A stretch of DNA of 12,289 bases. Origin: Podochytrium sp. JEL0797 (Eukaryota > Chytridiomycota > Chytridiomycetes > Chytridiales > Chytriomycetaceae). The DNA lies in NCBI GenBank assembly GCA_027596195.1, contig JADGJG010000808.1:1-12289 (forward strand), written 5' to 3'. The notes under the pieces are model-generated. The model was not told the DNA's origin. It was given only the letters and a program-made list of their open reading frames with translations, and did no database searches. Every line of letters starts with the position of its first letter. The first letter of the stretch is position 1. Shown here piece after piece: positions 1 through 9,243 of the stretch. Both the position numbers and the translations under genes were made by a program.

Positions 1-8
1 AATTCATC

Positions 9-22
9 AAAAAAGCACAAAA
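9..22 (-). terminator. RNA polymerase III terminator of the tRNA-Phe gene
   Basis: Read on the minus strand, a run of four T (19-22) follows the discriminator base of the tRNA immediately, and a run of six T (9-14) follows four bases later. T4 or longer runs end Pol III transcription in fungi, so the second run would act as a backup. Confidence 0.8.
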
Positions 23-95
23 TGCCGCCTGCGTGGATCGAACACGCTACCTCATGATCTTCAGTCATACGCTCTCCCAGATGAGCTAAGGCGGT
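23..95 (-). tRNA. tRNA-Phe, anticodon GAA
   Basis: The 73-base minus-strand sequence folds as a complete cloverleaf. It has a D-arm GCTC/GAGC, an anticodon stem TATGA/TCATG around the loop CTGAAGA (anticodon GAA, phenylalanine), a variable loop AGGTA, and a T-arm GCGTG/CACGC with loop TTCGATC. The discriminator base is A. CCA is not encoded, as expected for a nuclear eukaryotic tRNA gene, and there is no intron at position 37/38. The internal B box is canonical, and the A box (TAGCTCATCTGG) departs from consensus at one base. Six of seven acceptor pairs form. The outermost, A1 opposite C72, does not, where cytosolic tRNA-Phe normally has G1-C72. The identity is firm. Whether this copy is fully functional is slightly less certain because of that mismatch. 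Confidence 0.93.
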
Positions 96-301
96 TGAAA
101 ACTATTTTTGAAAGTCATACAACAGTGCATAGATAATTTCGGGACAGAGCTCCCTCAGTTTGGGTTTTAAAAATCTGAAAATATTACCAAGTAAATACCA
201 GTCATTTTTGAGACACTGAAAGAAGTTTTGAGCAATTCGAATCATGTATTTAGGAGAAAATCCGATTTCCGTTTGGGTAGAAAATTTGTGGAATAATCTC
301 G

Positions 302-783
302 TGAACAGAATGAAGGCAGGTTGCTATGATGTGCCTGAAGATTGGGCCATTGGGGGAGGTTCCAAGTAAGCATATTAGGGCATTATTGGATCAGGAATGG
401 TTGTGATGCACACAAATGAGTGCAACAACAGCTTGTAGGAGGTGCATGTGAATTGAAGTGGAGTGGAGTTGCAAGGCAATCACATGCTGCAAGATTAGAT
501 TGTTTTGAATCAGAAAGTCAATGGGAGATTGTTGTCCAGCAAGGACATGTGAATCATGGTTGTGGTTGTGGAACAGTTCACTGATGAGGCAATGGGACTG
601 GCAAAGGGCTTTGCAAAATGGTGTTTTAAGACCCAACACCTGCCAGACCTGCAGGATCTGGACCTGAACCCTGCCAAGCCCATCTAATAGCAGGTCAACA
701 GAAACCTGACCCAAACCAACAGATTTTATCCAACAAATTTAAACAGCCATATCCTTCTGAATGAAGGAGTAATACACCATTAA
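302..783. repeat. CpG-free, TpG/CpA-rich block, probable decayed methylated repeat
   Basis: Over about 480 bp I find no CpG dinucleotide on either strand, against more than 50 TpG by hand count. The flanking genes are rich in CpG. This is the footprint of cytosine deamination at methylated CpG, which in fungi is typical of silenced transposon copies. I see no terminal repeats, target-site duplication or recognisable transposase or reverse-transcriptase motif, and the open frames inside are short and low in complexity. Calling it a repeat is an inference from composition only. Confidence 0.45.
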
Positions 784-1546
784 CGTTGCTGGAATCCAAA
801 CACTATCTCTTATCAGTCAAAGCGTGGCCCACATCTGAAAAGTTGCTTTTCCTCATTGCACTTGCTGCTGTATGGTACATTCAAGACACCTCTTGCGACA
901 AGAAAGAGCGAAGAAACCTTGGTTCTTCCAGTAGTAAATTATGTCAGCCAAACACTTTCCTGCTGTGTTCATGTACCAACGGTTTGGAAGAGGTTTGAAG
1001 ATGCACAGAAAAAAAGAATGAGGGTCAATCTCTTCATGTCTGGTATCAGAGAAAAGTTAATAGAAGCCACGGAGGCAATGGGGAAATCTCTCTCATGGAC
1101 TCAAAATGGCACTGGCAACGTGAAGGGGGTTAATCGACCACTTGCTGTAGCTTGCTGTGTTTGGGGGGATACAAGCTTTTTGGGGTTCTTGATCATGGCA
1201 GAGTTGCCGGAAGTCATCACACCAGCAGTTTGCATTGAAATGATGGGCTTGCACACTGTCTGCAAACAGAATAAATTAAACAGTTCCCACAAAATCGTTA
1301 AACTATTAAATGAAAAAAACGAACCAATCTCCTTCGAAGCCTCCGGTTTCTTGGTGCGACACCACGTCAACGGCACGAGAACCAGATCGTTCCCCAGCTC
1401 TGCGAAGACGCCTGAACTTGCGGCTACGATTGCTTTAAAGTCGCGCTGGTTTTTTAATTTTAAAGTTCATTGGAAGCAATTTTTTAATAACAAGGACTCA
1501 GCAAGAGAGAATAGCAACGAGCAGCAACAAAGGAAAGAAAAACCAC
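784..1546. other. Gene-poor stretch downstream of the chitinase
   Basis: This stretch separates the CpG-free block from the chitinase stop codon and must hold the chitinase 3' UTR and polyadenylation site. On the minus strand, T-rich sequence and a TTATTAAAAAA motif follow the stop, but there is no perfect AATAAA. The plus strand has a frame open without stops from 838 through this stretch and on antisense through the chitinase tail to 2037. Its translation resembles no family I know and its first in-frame ATG is near 1018, so I do not call it a gene. CpG sites are present again but sparse until about 1320, then common. Confidence 0.5.
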
Positions 1547-3276
1547 TCAAAGCCACGAAGCCTTTTGATTGTTGTTTGGGGCAGCAGAAGTTTGCTGCAT
1601 ATTCTGAGGCGGCAGTTGTCCTGGTGGAGCAAACTGCGGAGGCGGGTGTTGCGGAGGAGCAAACTGTGGAGGTGGGTGTTGCGGAGGAGGTGGGGGTGAA
1701 AACTGCGGAAACTGCCCAACTTGACCGACTTGCCCCGGATACGCTCCCGCTGGGGGGGGATAAACCGCGGCTTGTTGGGCCGGCTGATTCAAAAGCCAAG
1801 GAGCCAGCTGGCTCTGCTGCTGCTGTGGCTGCTGTGGCGGCCCTTGCTGCCCTCCACGTTGCTGCATCGCCTCCTGCCCTCCCGAATACGCAGCAACAAG
1901 CGGCTGCTGAGCAGCGCACACCCCACCACCACGCCCAGCCGCCACCGCTGGACCCCCAAACAACCCCTCATACAACGCCGCCGTCAAGCTCCTCGGATGA
2001 TCGATTGGGAAATCCGCGCTACTCTCCCACACAATGATCCCAGCAAGCCCCTTTTCATGAACATACTTGCACTTGGCACGAACACTCTCGACCGAATCGT
2101 ACGAATTCAACACGCGTTTGACAGGGTCATACGAGTATGTGGCTTGTGCCGCTTCGTCCCAGTACTCCGACGCGCCCGCGACAGGAAGCGACTTGTAATC
2201 CACGACCCCGTCTTCCCACGACTTGTCTGGAACGAGACCCGAGGACGGGCGTCCGAGCCCATCCGTGTTGGCGAACCCGCGCGAATAGAACGCCACGCCA
2301 ATCACGAGTTTGCTCGCGGGCACGCCACGGGAGAGGAGGTATGTGACGGCCTTGTCAGCCGAGAGTGGGGCGATCGGGGTGGACCTGAGGTTGGCTTGGT
2401 GGCCTGCGGGACATGGACCGAAGGAGGAGGACGCGAAATCGTACGTCATGATGTTGATGGTCGTGAGGTATTGGACCATGGCGGGGAGCGGAAGTGCGTC
2501 CATCTTGACAGGGTCTCCGGCAACGCAGGCGGTGAGTTCGATGTGGCCGAGTTGGGCAGAGTTGAGGCGATCGTGGAGGTGTTGGAGGAAGGTTGCGAAA
2601 TTCTGGGCATCTTGCGGGCGGGATTCGTTTCCAGCGTCGCCGTAGTTTTTGCCTGGTGGAGAAATGTATTCCCAGTCGCTGCATTCAGGGGAAATTTAAT
2701 CACGGAAATCGTGGGATAACACACAAAGAACAACGATGAATGACTCACAAGTCGATGCGATCAAAGAGACCCGGATATTTGGCAAGCAGCGCCAAGATGG
2801 ACTCGACAAACGCGGTACGCGTCTGTGGCGATGCCACAGCTGACGAGAAGCGTTTCGAAAAGGTCCATCCGCCAACGCTGAGGCCAAAACGGAACTGTTT
2901 TCCCTGACTGTTATGCTTATTAATAACAATGCGAATATTACTGTGTTCTTAGTTACCGCTTCAGCTTCATGAACTGGCCAAACTGCCCAAAGAAGGGGTC
3001 GCGATCCGAGTCCGCGGGAGAGACGCCCTCGCCGGGTCCGTATCTATCCGGTGGTTAGCACACATCACGGGTTGGATCGCCTTATGGACCCCACCTCTTG
3101 TCCGTATCCGACCACGGATCGGCACTCGTGGGAACAAGCATTCCGCCGGTGCCTTCGCGCAGGTCAAAGAAGGCGTAGTTGATGTCCGTGATGGCATCGA
3201 TGGGCAGATCCTTGACCTGGAACGCCCTGCCGTAGCAAGCCCAGTTGGAATGGTAGAGGATGAGTCTCTTCGACAT
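1547..3276 (-). CDS. GH18 chitinase with Pro/Gln-rich C-terminal tail
   Basis: Hydrolyses beta-1,4 bonds of chitin by the substrate-assisted retaining mechanism of glycoside hydrolase family 18. Exons: 3276-3095, 3043-2957, 2907-2749, 2678-1547; introns of 51, 49 and 70 bp; product 519 residues. The catalytic barrel fills about residues 3-383. It shows the SxGG strand (S100, G102, G103), the DxxDxDxE signature (D139, D142, D144, acid/base E146), MTYDF (220-224), AFYSRGF (272-278) and the barrel-end Trp (W360) in VWE. Residues 385-519 form a low-complexity tail rich in Gln, Pro, Gly and Ala, with no recognisable chitin-binding module. The ATG at 3276 leads straight into the first barrel strand, so no signal peptide is encoded. 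That suggests an intracellular or unconventionally exported enzyme, or a missed upstream exon. The gene is divergent from the b561 gene. The enzyme class is secure; substrate preference and location are not. Confidence 0.93.
1621..1680. repeat. Tandem 30-bp duplication inside the chitinase tail
   Basis: Two adjacent 30-bp units (1621-1650 and 1651-1680) differ at only a few bases, and the beginning of a third follows. On the coding (minus) strand they encode a repeated ten-residue block with the core QHPPPQFAPP. The unit keeps the reading frame, so copy number can change without breaking the gene. Confidence 0.85.
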
Positions 3277-3353
3277 GTGTGTTTCGAGTTTTTTTGTTTG
3301 CGCGAATCCGTTTCGTTCGAGTTTCGAACTTCGAACCCTTTCAGCGAGTCCCC
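3277..3353. promoter_or_regulatory. Short divergent promoter region between chitinase and b561 gene
   Basis: Only 77 bp separate the two divergent ATG codons, so both genes must share this region or start transcription inside each other. It contains a 22-bp imperfect inverted repeat (3315-3336, 9 of 11 positions paired) built from TTCGAA-type units, a plausible binding site for a dimeric regulator. No clear TATA box is visible. The role is inferred from position and symmetry. Confidence 0.45.
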
Positions 3354-3923
3354 ATGATCACAGATGACGCGATGATTGCAATCGATGCCCGCCTTGTTCA
3401 CGGGATCTGCATGTTTCTTGGCTTCAACCTTCTTCCTCTTTGTGGAGTGTTTTGCGCTCGGTTCTTGAAAGAACGGGTTGGGACATTGTGGCTATTTGCG
3501 CATTTTGTGCCGATGCTTTTCGCTTTTGGATTTGGAGTTGCGGGGGTCTGGGTGGGCGGGGGCGGAACGATCCACGATCACCGCGTCTCCACGGCGCATG
3601 CCCAACTAGGGAGAGTGTTGTTGTTTGCCGTGTTTCCATTCCAGCTGCTGCTGGGCGCAACCGCAAAGCGCATCAAATGCTGGGACGCGTGCCATCGCAC
3701 ACTGGCTGTTCTTCTAATTGTCGGGGGTGCCGTGTGCGTGGCAACTGGAATGAGCGAGTGGCGGGTTGCGAGGCATTGGGAATCCGCATATTTCGCCTAT
3801 TTGGCATGTGTTGTCGTGGCATTTGGGGTCTGCGAATGCCGGCGTGCGAGGGAAACGCGTGTCGTCGTTCTGGACCATCAAACACTCCTTGGAGAAAGCG
3901 AACGATTGATACAAATAAATTAA
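3354..3923 (+). CDS. Cytochrome b561-type transmembrane electron transport protein
   Basis: A 189-residue, single-exon membrane protein. Five hydrophobic segments are visible at about residues 14-36, 45-67, 86-104, 116-133 and 146-161. The first four carry one conserved-position His each: H16 (in VHG), H50 (in FAHF), H82 (in TAHAQLG) and H114 (in ACHR). Spacings of 34, 32 and 32 residues match the b561 four-helix core, in which segments 1/3 and 2/4 pair to hold two b hemes and pass electrons across a membrane, typically from ascorbate or another donor to ferric iron or a radical. No DOMON or other soluble domain is attached, and no cleavable signal peptide is seen. The ATG at 3354 is the first in frame. 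The open frame reaches back to 3279, but only with non-ATG codons. The family is well supported; donor, acceptor and membrane are unknown. Confidence 0.8.
   Translation: MITDDAMIAIDARLVHGICMFLGFNLLPLCGVFCARFLKERVGTLWLFAHFVPMLFAFGFGVAGVWVGGGGTIHDHRVSTAHAQLGRVLLFAVFPFQLLLGATAKRIKCWDACHRTLAVLLIVGGAVCVATGMSEWRVARHWESAYFAYLACVVVAFGVCECRRARETRVVVLDHQTLLGESERLIQIN
3914..3919 (+). promoter_or_regulatory. AATAAA overlapping the end of the b561 reading frame
   Basis: A perfect AATAAA lies in the last codons, immediately before the TAA stop. The next gene starts about 100 bp on, so a polyadenylation signal this early would be needed for a short 3' UTR. It is a candidate only, since AT-rich ends can give the motif by chance. 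Confidence 0.35.
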
Positions 3924-4024
3924 TACTACGTCATTACTCTTATCAATAACAGCTTCTGCTGGAAATCTGGGCTTTCAAAACAAACCGATTGGTAATATCT
4001 TTTCTGACAAAATTATCACAAATC

Positions 4025-7000
4025 ATGGCACGATCCCCCAACTGGCTCGGGTCGCGATCCGAGTGAGTTTCTCTTACCGAGGGAGTTAGGCATCATGAAT
4101 GTCCTCTGACTAGTATTCAATTCACAGTCTCGAGTTGATGGACGCGTCGGAAGACGCGGCACCTCCGGAACCACCCAAAGCGCCAAGATCACCCATCAAG
4201 CTCATCAAAGAGCCGATCAGTAAAGCAAATCGACGGAGGATCATGATCAACATGCCCCCACCAGTGATTCCAAAGGATGCACAGTCCGGGACGAAAACTG
4301 ATTCGAAACTGGATTCGAACGACACCGCGAAACCCGTCCTCGAGAAAACCCACATTGAGCCCGCATCGGTTGGATCATCCAACAAAGTGCGCACATCGAA
4401 ATACACCATGCTGTCATTTCTCCCGAAAAACCTGTTTGAGCAGTTTCGATCAATCGCCAATTTCTACTTCATGTCCTTGGTGATCCTGCAAGCATTCCCG
4501 CCGTTTGCCCTCGTTTCCACGCTTTTGACGGCCGCTCCTATCCTCATTATCGTGTGCGCGACAGCTGTCAAAGTAAATTGCTGGGCCTCGACCCCTTTCC
4601 CTCCATTTGTTTGATTACTAATTCATTTAAAAATGTTGCAGGATGCGATCGAAGACTGGCGTCGCCACCAATCAGACGAAAGAGTCAACCACGCCAAAAC
4701 CTACCTCCTCGCGAACCTCCGCAATTGGAACTTCCCACCCATCGGCGAAGGCATCCTCGCCTCCAAGAAAAAACGCCTCACGCGACAACCCAGCGACCTC
4801 ATTAGCGTCCTCCAAGCCGACCAATACGCCGCAAAAAACCCCACTTCCACAACTATCCTGGGCTCCCCGCCTTCACGATCATCTGTGTTCCGCTCGTCCG
4901 TCGCGAGCTCCGCATTTGGTGGCGCGGGTGAGTCGCGACGGTTCAAAGACGAAGGGCCCTTCTGGCAGCAAAACAACTGGGAAGACGTGCGTGTGGGAGA
5001 CTTTGTGTACCTCCTCAACAACGAATCGATTCCCGCGGACGTCATGATTGTATCCACGAGCGAGCCCGACGGCCAGTGTTATGTGGAGACCAAAAACCTG
5101 GATGGGGAAACCAATCTCAAGATTCGGAGAGGGTTTCCCGAGTTTGCTCATGTCCAGACGGCGCAGGATTGTGAATTGATTCAGGGGCATATGGACAGCG
5201 AATTGCCGAGCGCCAATTTGTTTACATACAATGGGGTGATGAAGGTCAACAAGGCAGTACTGATGCAGCAGCCTCAGAAGGTGCGCAAAGACAAAAGTGC
5301 TTCCACCAAAACCCTCTCAATCGGCATGAACTCAATGCTGCTTCGTGGATGTATCCTACGTAACACAAAATGGGTCATTGCACTCGTCATCTACACGGGA
5401 GCCGAGACCAAAATCATGCTTAATTCTGGTATCACACCCAGCAAACGCAGTAAAATCGATCGCCAGCTGAATCCTCTCGTCATCCTCAACTTTTGGCTCC
5501 TTGGCGCCATGTGCATCATCTGCTCCCTCATTTGCGCCGTCTACACTTCCTCCTTTATCCACGAAAGCGCGCTCTTTAGCCCCAATGGGCTAGAAGGCCA
5601 ATACACCCCGCTCTATGCCGCCTTTGTGGCCTTCTTTTCCTGCCTCATCATTTTCCAAAACATTGTCCCCATCTCCCTCTACATTAGCGTGGACGTGTCC
5701 AAAACAGTGCAATCCCTCTTCATCAGTATGGACCAAGACCTCTACGACGCCGAGAGCGATAAATTCGTGAGTCCTCGCTCTTGGAACCTTTCCGACGACC
5801 TTGGCCAAATTGAGTACATTTTCAGCGACAAAACGGGCACCTTGACTTGCAATATGATGGAGTTTCGAAAATGCAGCATTAATGGTGTCGTATATGGTGG
5901 ATCGTTTGCTACCGAGGCCGCGCCGCGTGGGGAGGAGGCTGCCGCCGCTGAGACGCGGAAACTGGCGGAGGCCAAAATGAGGGCGCAACTAGGGGACATG
6001 TTTGACTGCAAATACCTTGCCAAGAATCTTTCTTTTGTGGATACCACGTTGCCCGTGCATTTGAAGGAAGGTGGGGAACAAGGGCGAAAGATTCGAGAGT
6101 TTTTTTCTCTCTTGGCTGTTTGTCATACGGTGTTGTTGGAAAAGCCTGAAGCGGATGTGAATCCGAATCATATTGAGTATCGTGCGCAGAGTCCGGATGA
6201 GGCTGCGTTGGTTGCGGCGGCGAGGGATGTGGGGTTCGCGTTTTTGACGCGGAATGATGATGTGGCGAGTATTGACTTGATGGGAGAAATAAGGTGAGTG
6301 CATTTTAATTTGTCATATTGTTCCTTGGTTGAGCACCTATTTAAAACCCCTCCAATATTATAGAACCTACAAAATTCTCAACGTGCTCGAATTCAACTCC
6401 GACCGCAAACGCATGTCTGTCATCATCAAACGCCCCGAAGGCCAAATCGTTCTCCTCACAAAAGGAGCCGACAGTGTCATTTACGACCGACTCTGCCGAA
6501 CCGACAATCTCCAAGACATTGCTATCCGCGAAGTGACGCTCAAACATTTGGAATCGTTTGCAAACGAAGGACTCCGAACGCTTTGCTTGGCGTGTAAAGT
6601 GCTGCCGAGTTATGAGTACGAAGCTTGGGCGGAAAAGTATCGGAATGCGCAGAATTCATTGCAGGATCGAGAGAAGAATGTGGATCAAGTGGCGGATTTG
6701 ATTGAACGTGATTTGACACTCGTTGGTGCCACGGCGATTGAGGACCGGCTGCAAGACGGTGTGCCGGAAACGATTGGGACCCTTGTGAAAGCGGGTATCA
6801 AAATCTGGGTTCTCACAGTGAGTCGCTCCCCGGCACGCCCTTTCTCCCGTTCTAACTTGACCATATGCTCTTCAAAAGGGTGACAAAATGGAAACCGCAA
6901 TCAACATTGGATTCGCCAGCAACCTTCTCAAACGAAACATGGTCCTCATCGTCATCAACTCAACCTCCCTCAAGGACACGTTTGTCCAACTCCTCGAAGC

Positions 7001-9062
7001 CCTCGAAAAATTCTGGTCTCCGAACGGAACCCCGCAGCGAGGCAGCCAGAAATTTAGTCTCGTGATTGACGGGACGAGTCTCAAGTTTGCGCTGACAGCC
7101 ACATGTCGACCCCTGTTGCTCGAAATCGGGTGTCGATGTCAAGCCGTGATTTGCTGTCGCGTTTCCCCGCTGCAAAAAGCGCGGGTTGTTTCGTTGGTGC
7201 GGAAAGGACTTGGAGCAATGTGTTTGGCGATTGGGGATGGTGCGAATGATGTGAGTATGATTCAGGAAGCGGATATTGGGATCGGGATTAGTGGAAAGGA
7301 GGGGATGCAGGCCGTCATGGCGAGTGATTATGCGATTGCACAGTTTCGGTTTTTGCAAAAGTTGCTGTTGGTGCATGGCCGGTGGGGGTATGTGAGAACG
7401 GCCGAGATTATCTTCAACTATTTCTACAAGAATGCTGTGTGGCTATTTTTGCTGTTGTGGTATCAGTTTGATTGCGGGTAAGTCTTGATTAGCAGGTTGT
7501 GTATTTTAAAGCTCATATCTTGTATGATAGGTTTTCAGCGGACCTTATAACTGATTTCACATACGGCATGTTCTTTAACACACTCTTTACGCTCTTTCCC
7601 ACCATGTAAGAGATTGGGATCCAAATTAAATTGCTAATATACTCTCAGGTTCATTGGATTTTATGAGCAAGACATCAACTGCGACATCAGCATGCAAGTT
7701 CCGCAAATCTATCGCAAAGGAATGAAACAGACAGTTTTCACTATCGAACGATATTGGATCTACATGTTTGATGCACTCTGGCAATCCATCATCGCCTACT
7801 ACTTTATTGTTTGTCTCTACAACGACTCCACGCCGAATTGGAGTGGTCGTTCGGGCGATCATGACTCGATGGGCGCCATCATGTCCTATACGTGCATTAT
7901 CGCAGTCAATATCCATGCTGTCGTGAATACGACGAATTGGACCTATTTGACGTTTTCGGGTCTAACTGCGAGTTACGCCGTCTGGATTGGTTACGTGATA
8001 TTCTACAGCACTTCAAACTTTCAAAGTCCGCCTTATGGACAGCTAGAAACCCTCTACCTCGAGCCTCACTTTTACCTTTCCATAATAATCAGTGTGGTGG
8101 TCTGCCTCATGCCGCGATTTGTTTTCAAATACGCACAACAATACCTGCGACCATCAGACTCGGACATTTTACTCGAAATCCAAAAATACTCTTGGAAACA
8201 CGGCCAGCATATCGATATTGGAGGAGAACCCCACCTCGATGAACACTTGTTGGGACGCTCGGTGCTTGAAAACGTGGTTGTGCCGCCAATCCTCTCACAG
8301 GTGGACCAGTCTCAACTCAAATCAGTCAATTCAGATGTTGCGATCAAGAGTTGTATTCGAGAATCTAGTCAACGCGCTTCGCTGCTCAAAAGAACTCAGT
8401 CAGAGCATTCTGTGGTATCAATGTCCCAGCGGGCTGGGATCTCACCGAACGGACAGTCTGTGCTCGTAACGGATGAAACGACTCGACAACTTCTCGCAAA
8501 GCACCACTTCCACACCAACGCGATCCAGGACGGCAAAGGCAAAATGACGCGGCGCTCTACAGCTGGATTGGAGAGCTACAAAATCAAATGCCCGGATGGA
8601 TTCGTGCCGATTCCCGTGCGGCGGCCAAAGTCGGAAACCAATTTGCCGTACACGTCCGAGTGGAAAACAATTTGTGACATGCAGGAGTCGCATCACGTGC
8701 CTGCCTTGCCAAGCACTTCAGTGACTCCGCTGCCGACGCGTTTAAAAAAGTTTGGAGCAAAGACATCCATTTTCTTTATGGGAACTCAAGAAGAAATTCC
8801 AAATACCGGATTCTGCTTCTCTCATGAGGAAGGAATGATGGATATGATTACTCCGACAAAGGCATCCAAGTTTGACCTGGATTCCACCCCCGCGACTGCT
8901 GTGAAACAACGACCAGCACCCATTAGCAGGCGGTCCATGCCAGTTTCAACCAACGACAGCTCGACGACAACGTCGCCACCTTCTGTGCCAGCGCTGCCAC
9001 CTGTTGGCAGCCCAAAGAGAATCATGCTGAATAGGACGCAATCTTATAGCCCTCAAAAATAA
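4025..9062 (+). CDS. P4-type ATPase, Dnf1/Dnf2-like phospholipid flippase
   Basis: Moves phospholipids from the outer to the inner leaflet of plasma or endosomal membranes, driven by ATP. Exons: 4025-4062, 4128-4572, 4642-6293, 6364-6817, 6879-7477, 7531-7605, 7649-9062; introns 65, 69, 70, 61, 53 and 43 bp; product 1558 residues, the usual size for the family. The joined frame shows DGET of the actuator domain (315-318), the P4-specific PISL in membrane segment 4 (504-507), DKTGT with the phosphorylated D557, KGAD of the nucleotide pocket (745-748), TGDKMETA (from 863) and GDGAND (982-987). The stretches [11 protein letters not shown] and MLNSGITP resemble yeast Dnf1/Dnf2 more than Drs2 or Neo1. 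The last membrane segment ends near 1242, followed by a polar, Ser/Thr-rich cytosolic tail of about 316 residues. The 38-base first exon, with a GTGAGT donor, adds 12 complete codons. Without it the frame would begin at the ATG at 4138. A Cdc50-type beta subunit would be expected but is not in the window. Lipid specificity is inferred only. Confidence 0.97.
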
Positions 9063-9063
9063 A
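9058..9063 (+). promoter_or_regulatory. AATAAA spanning the flippase stop codon
   Basis: The TAA stop (9060-9062) sits inside a perfect AATAAA. Further AT-rich sequence with a small inverted repeat (TTTCTTT/AAAGAAA near 9069-9086) follows. It is a candidate polyadenylation signal, and fits the short gap before the next gene. Confidence 0.35.
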
Positions 9064-9243
9064 TGACCATTTCTTTATTTAAAGAAAAAGAAGGAAAAAA
9101 GATCAAGTAAAGCTACACGTATTTATAACTTTGATCAGTTTCGGGCAAGCGCATCCGTCAAGTTGTGTCAACGGAATGGAGAGATTTCCAAACGCGTTTG
9201 CCAATCTTATTTTTGCAAATCATTCATAACTTGGAGCACCAAC
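9064..9243 (+). promoter_or_regulatory. Intergenic region and putative promoter of the carboxypeptidase
   Basis: About 180 bp hold both the flippase 3' end and the carboxypeptidase 5' region. A TATA-like TATTTATAA lies at about 9120-9128, some 115 bp before the signal-peptide ATG. In-frame codons extend upstream to 9163, but the residues they give are unlike a secretory leader. The promoter call rests on position alone. Confidence 0.3.

Noticed and set aside
391..714. Minus-strand open frame of about 107 codons in the CpG-free block
   Set aside because: It is short, rich in His, Leu and Gln, has no recognisable motif, and lies in sequence with the composition of a decayed repeat.
1228..1267. 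Inverted repeat GTTTGCA/TGCAAAC with a 26-base loop
   Set aside because: Seven-base arms with a long loop are expected by chance; no element boundaries or duplications flank it.
1467..1919. Minus-strand open frame in another frame across the chitinase tail
   Set aside because: An Ala/Ser-rich shadow of the repetitive Pro/Gln region.
1721..2719. Long plus-strand open frame antisense to the chitinase
   Set aside because: It mirrors the GC-rich coding exon on the minus strand, whose product has all GH18 motifs; the antisense translation is Arg-rich and meaningless.
3279..3353. Upstream extension of the b561 frame
   Set aside because: It would need a GTG or other non-ATG start in a eukaryote, and would start two bases from the chitinase ATG.
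9163..9243. Upstream in-frame extension of the carboxypeptidase
   Set aside because: The 27 extra residues are polar and Cys-rich and would bury the clear signal peptide that starts at 9244.
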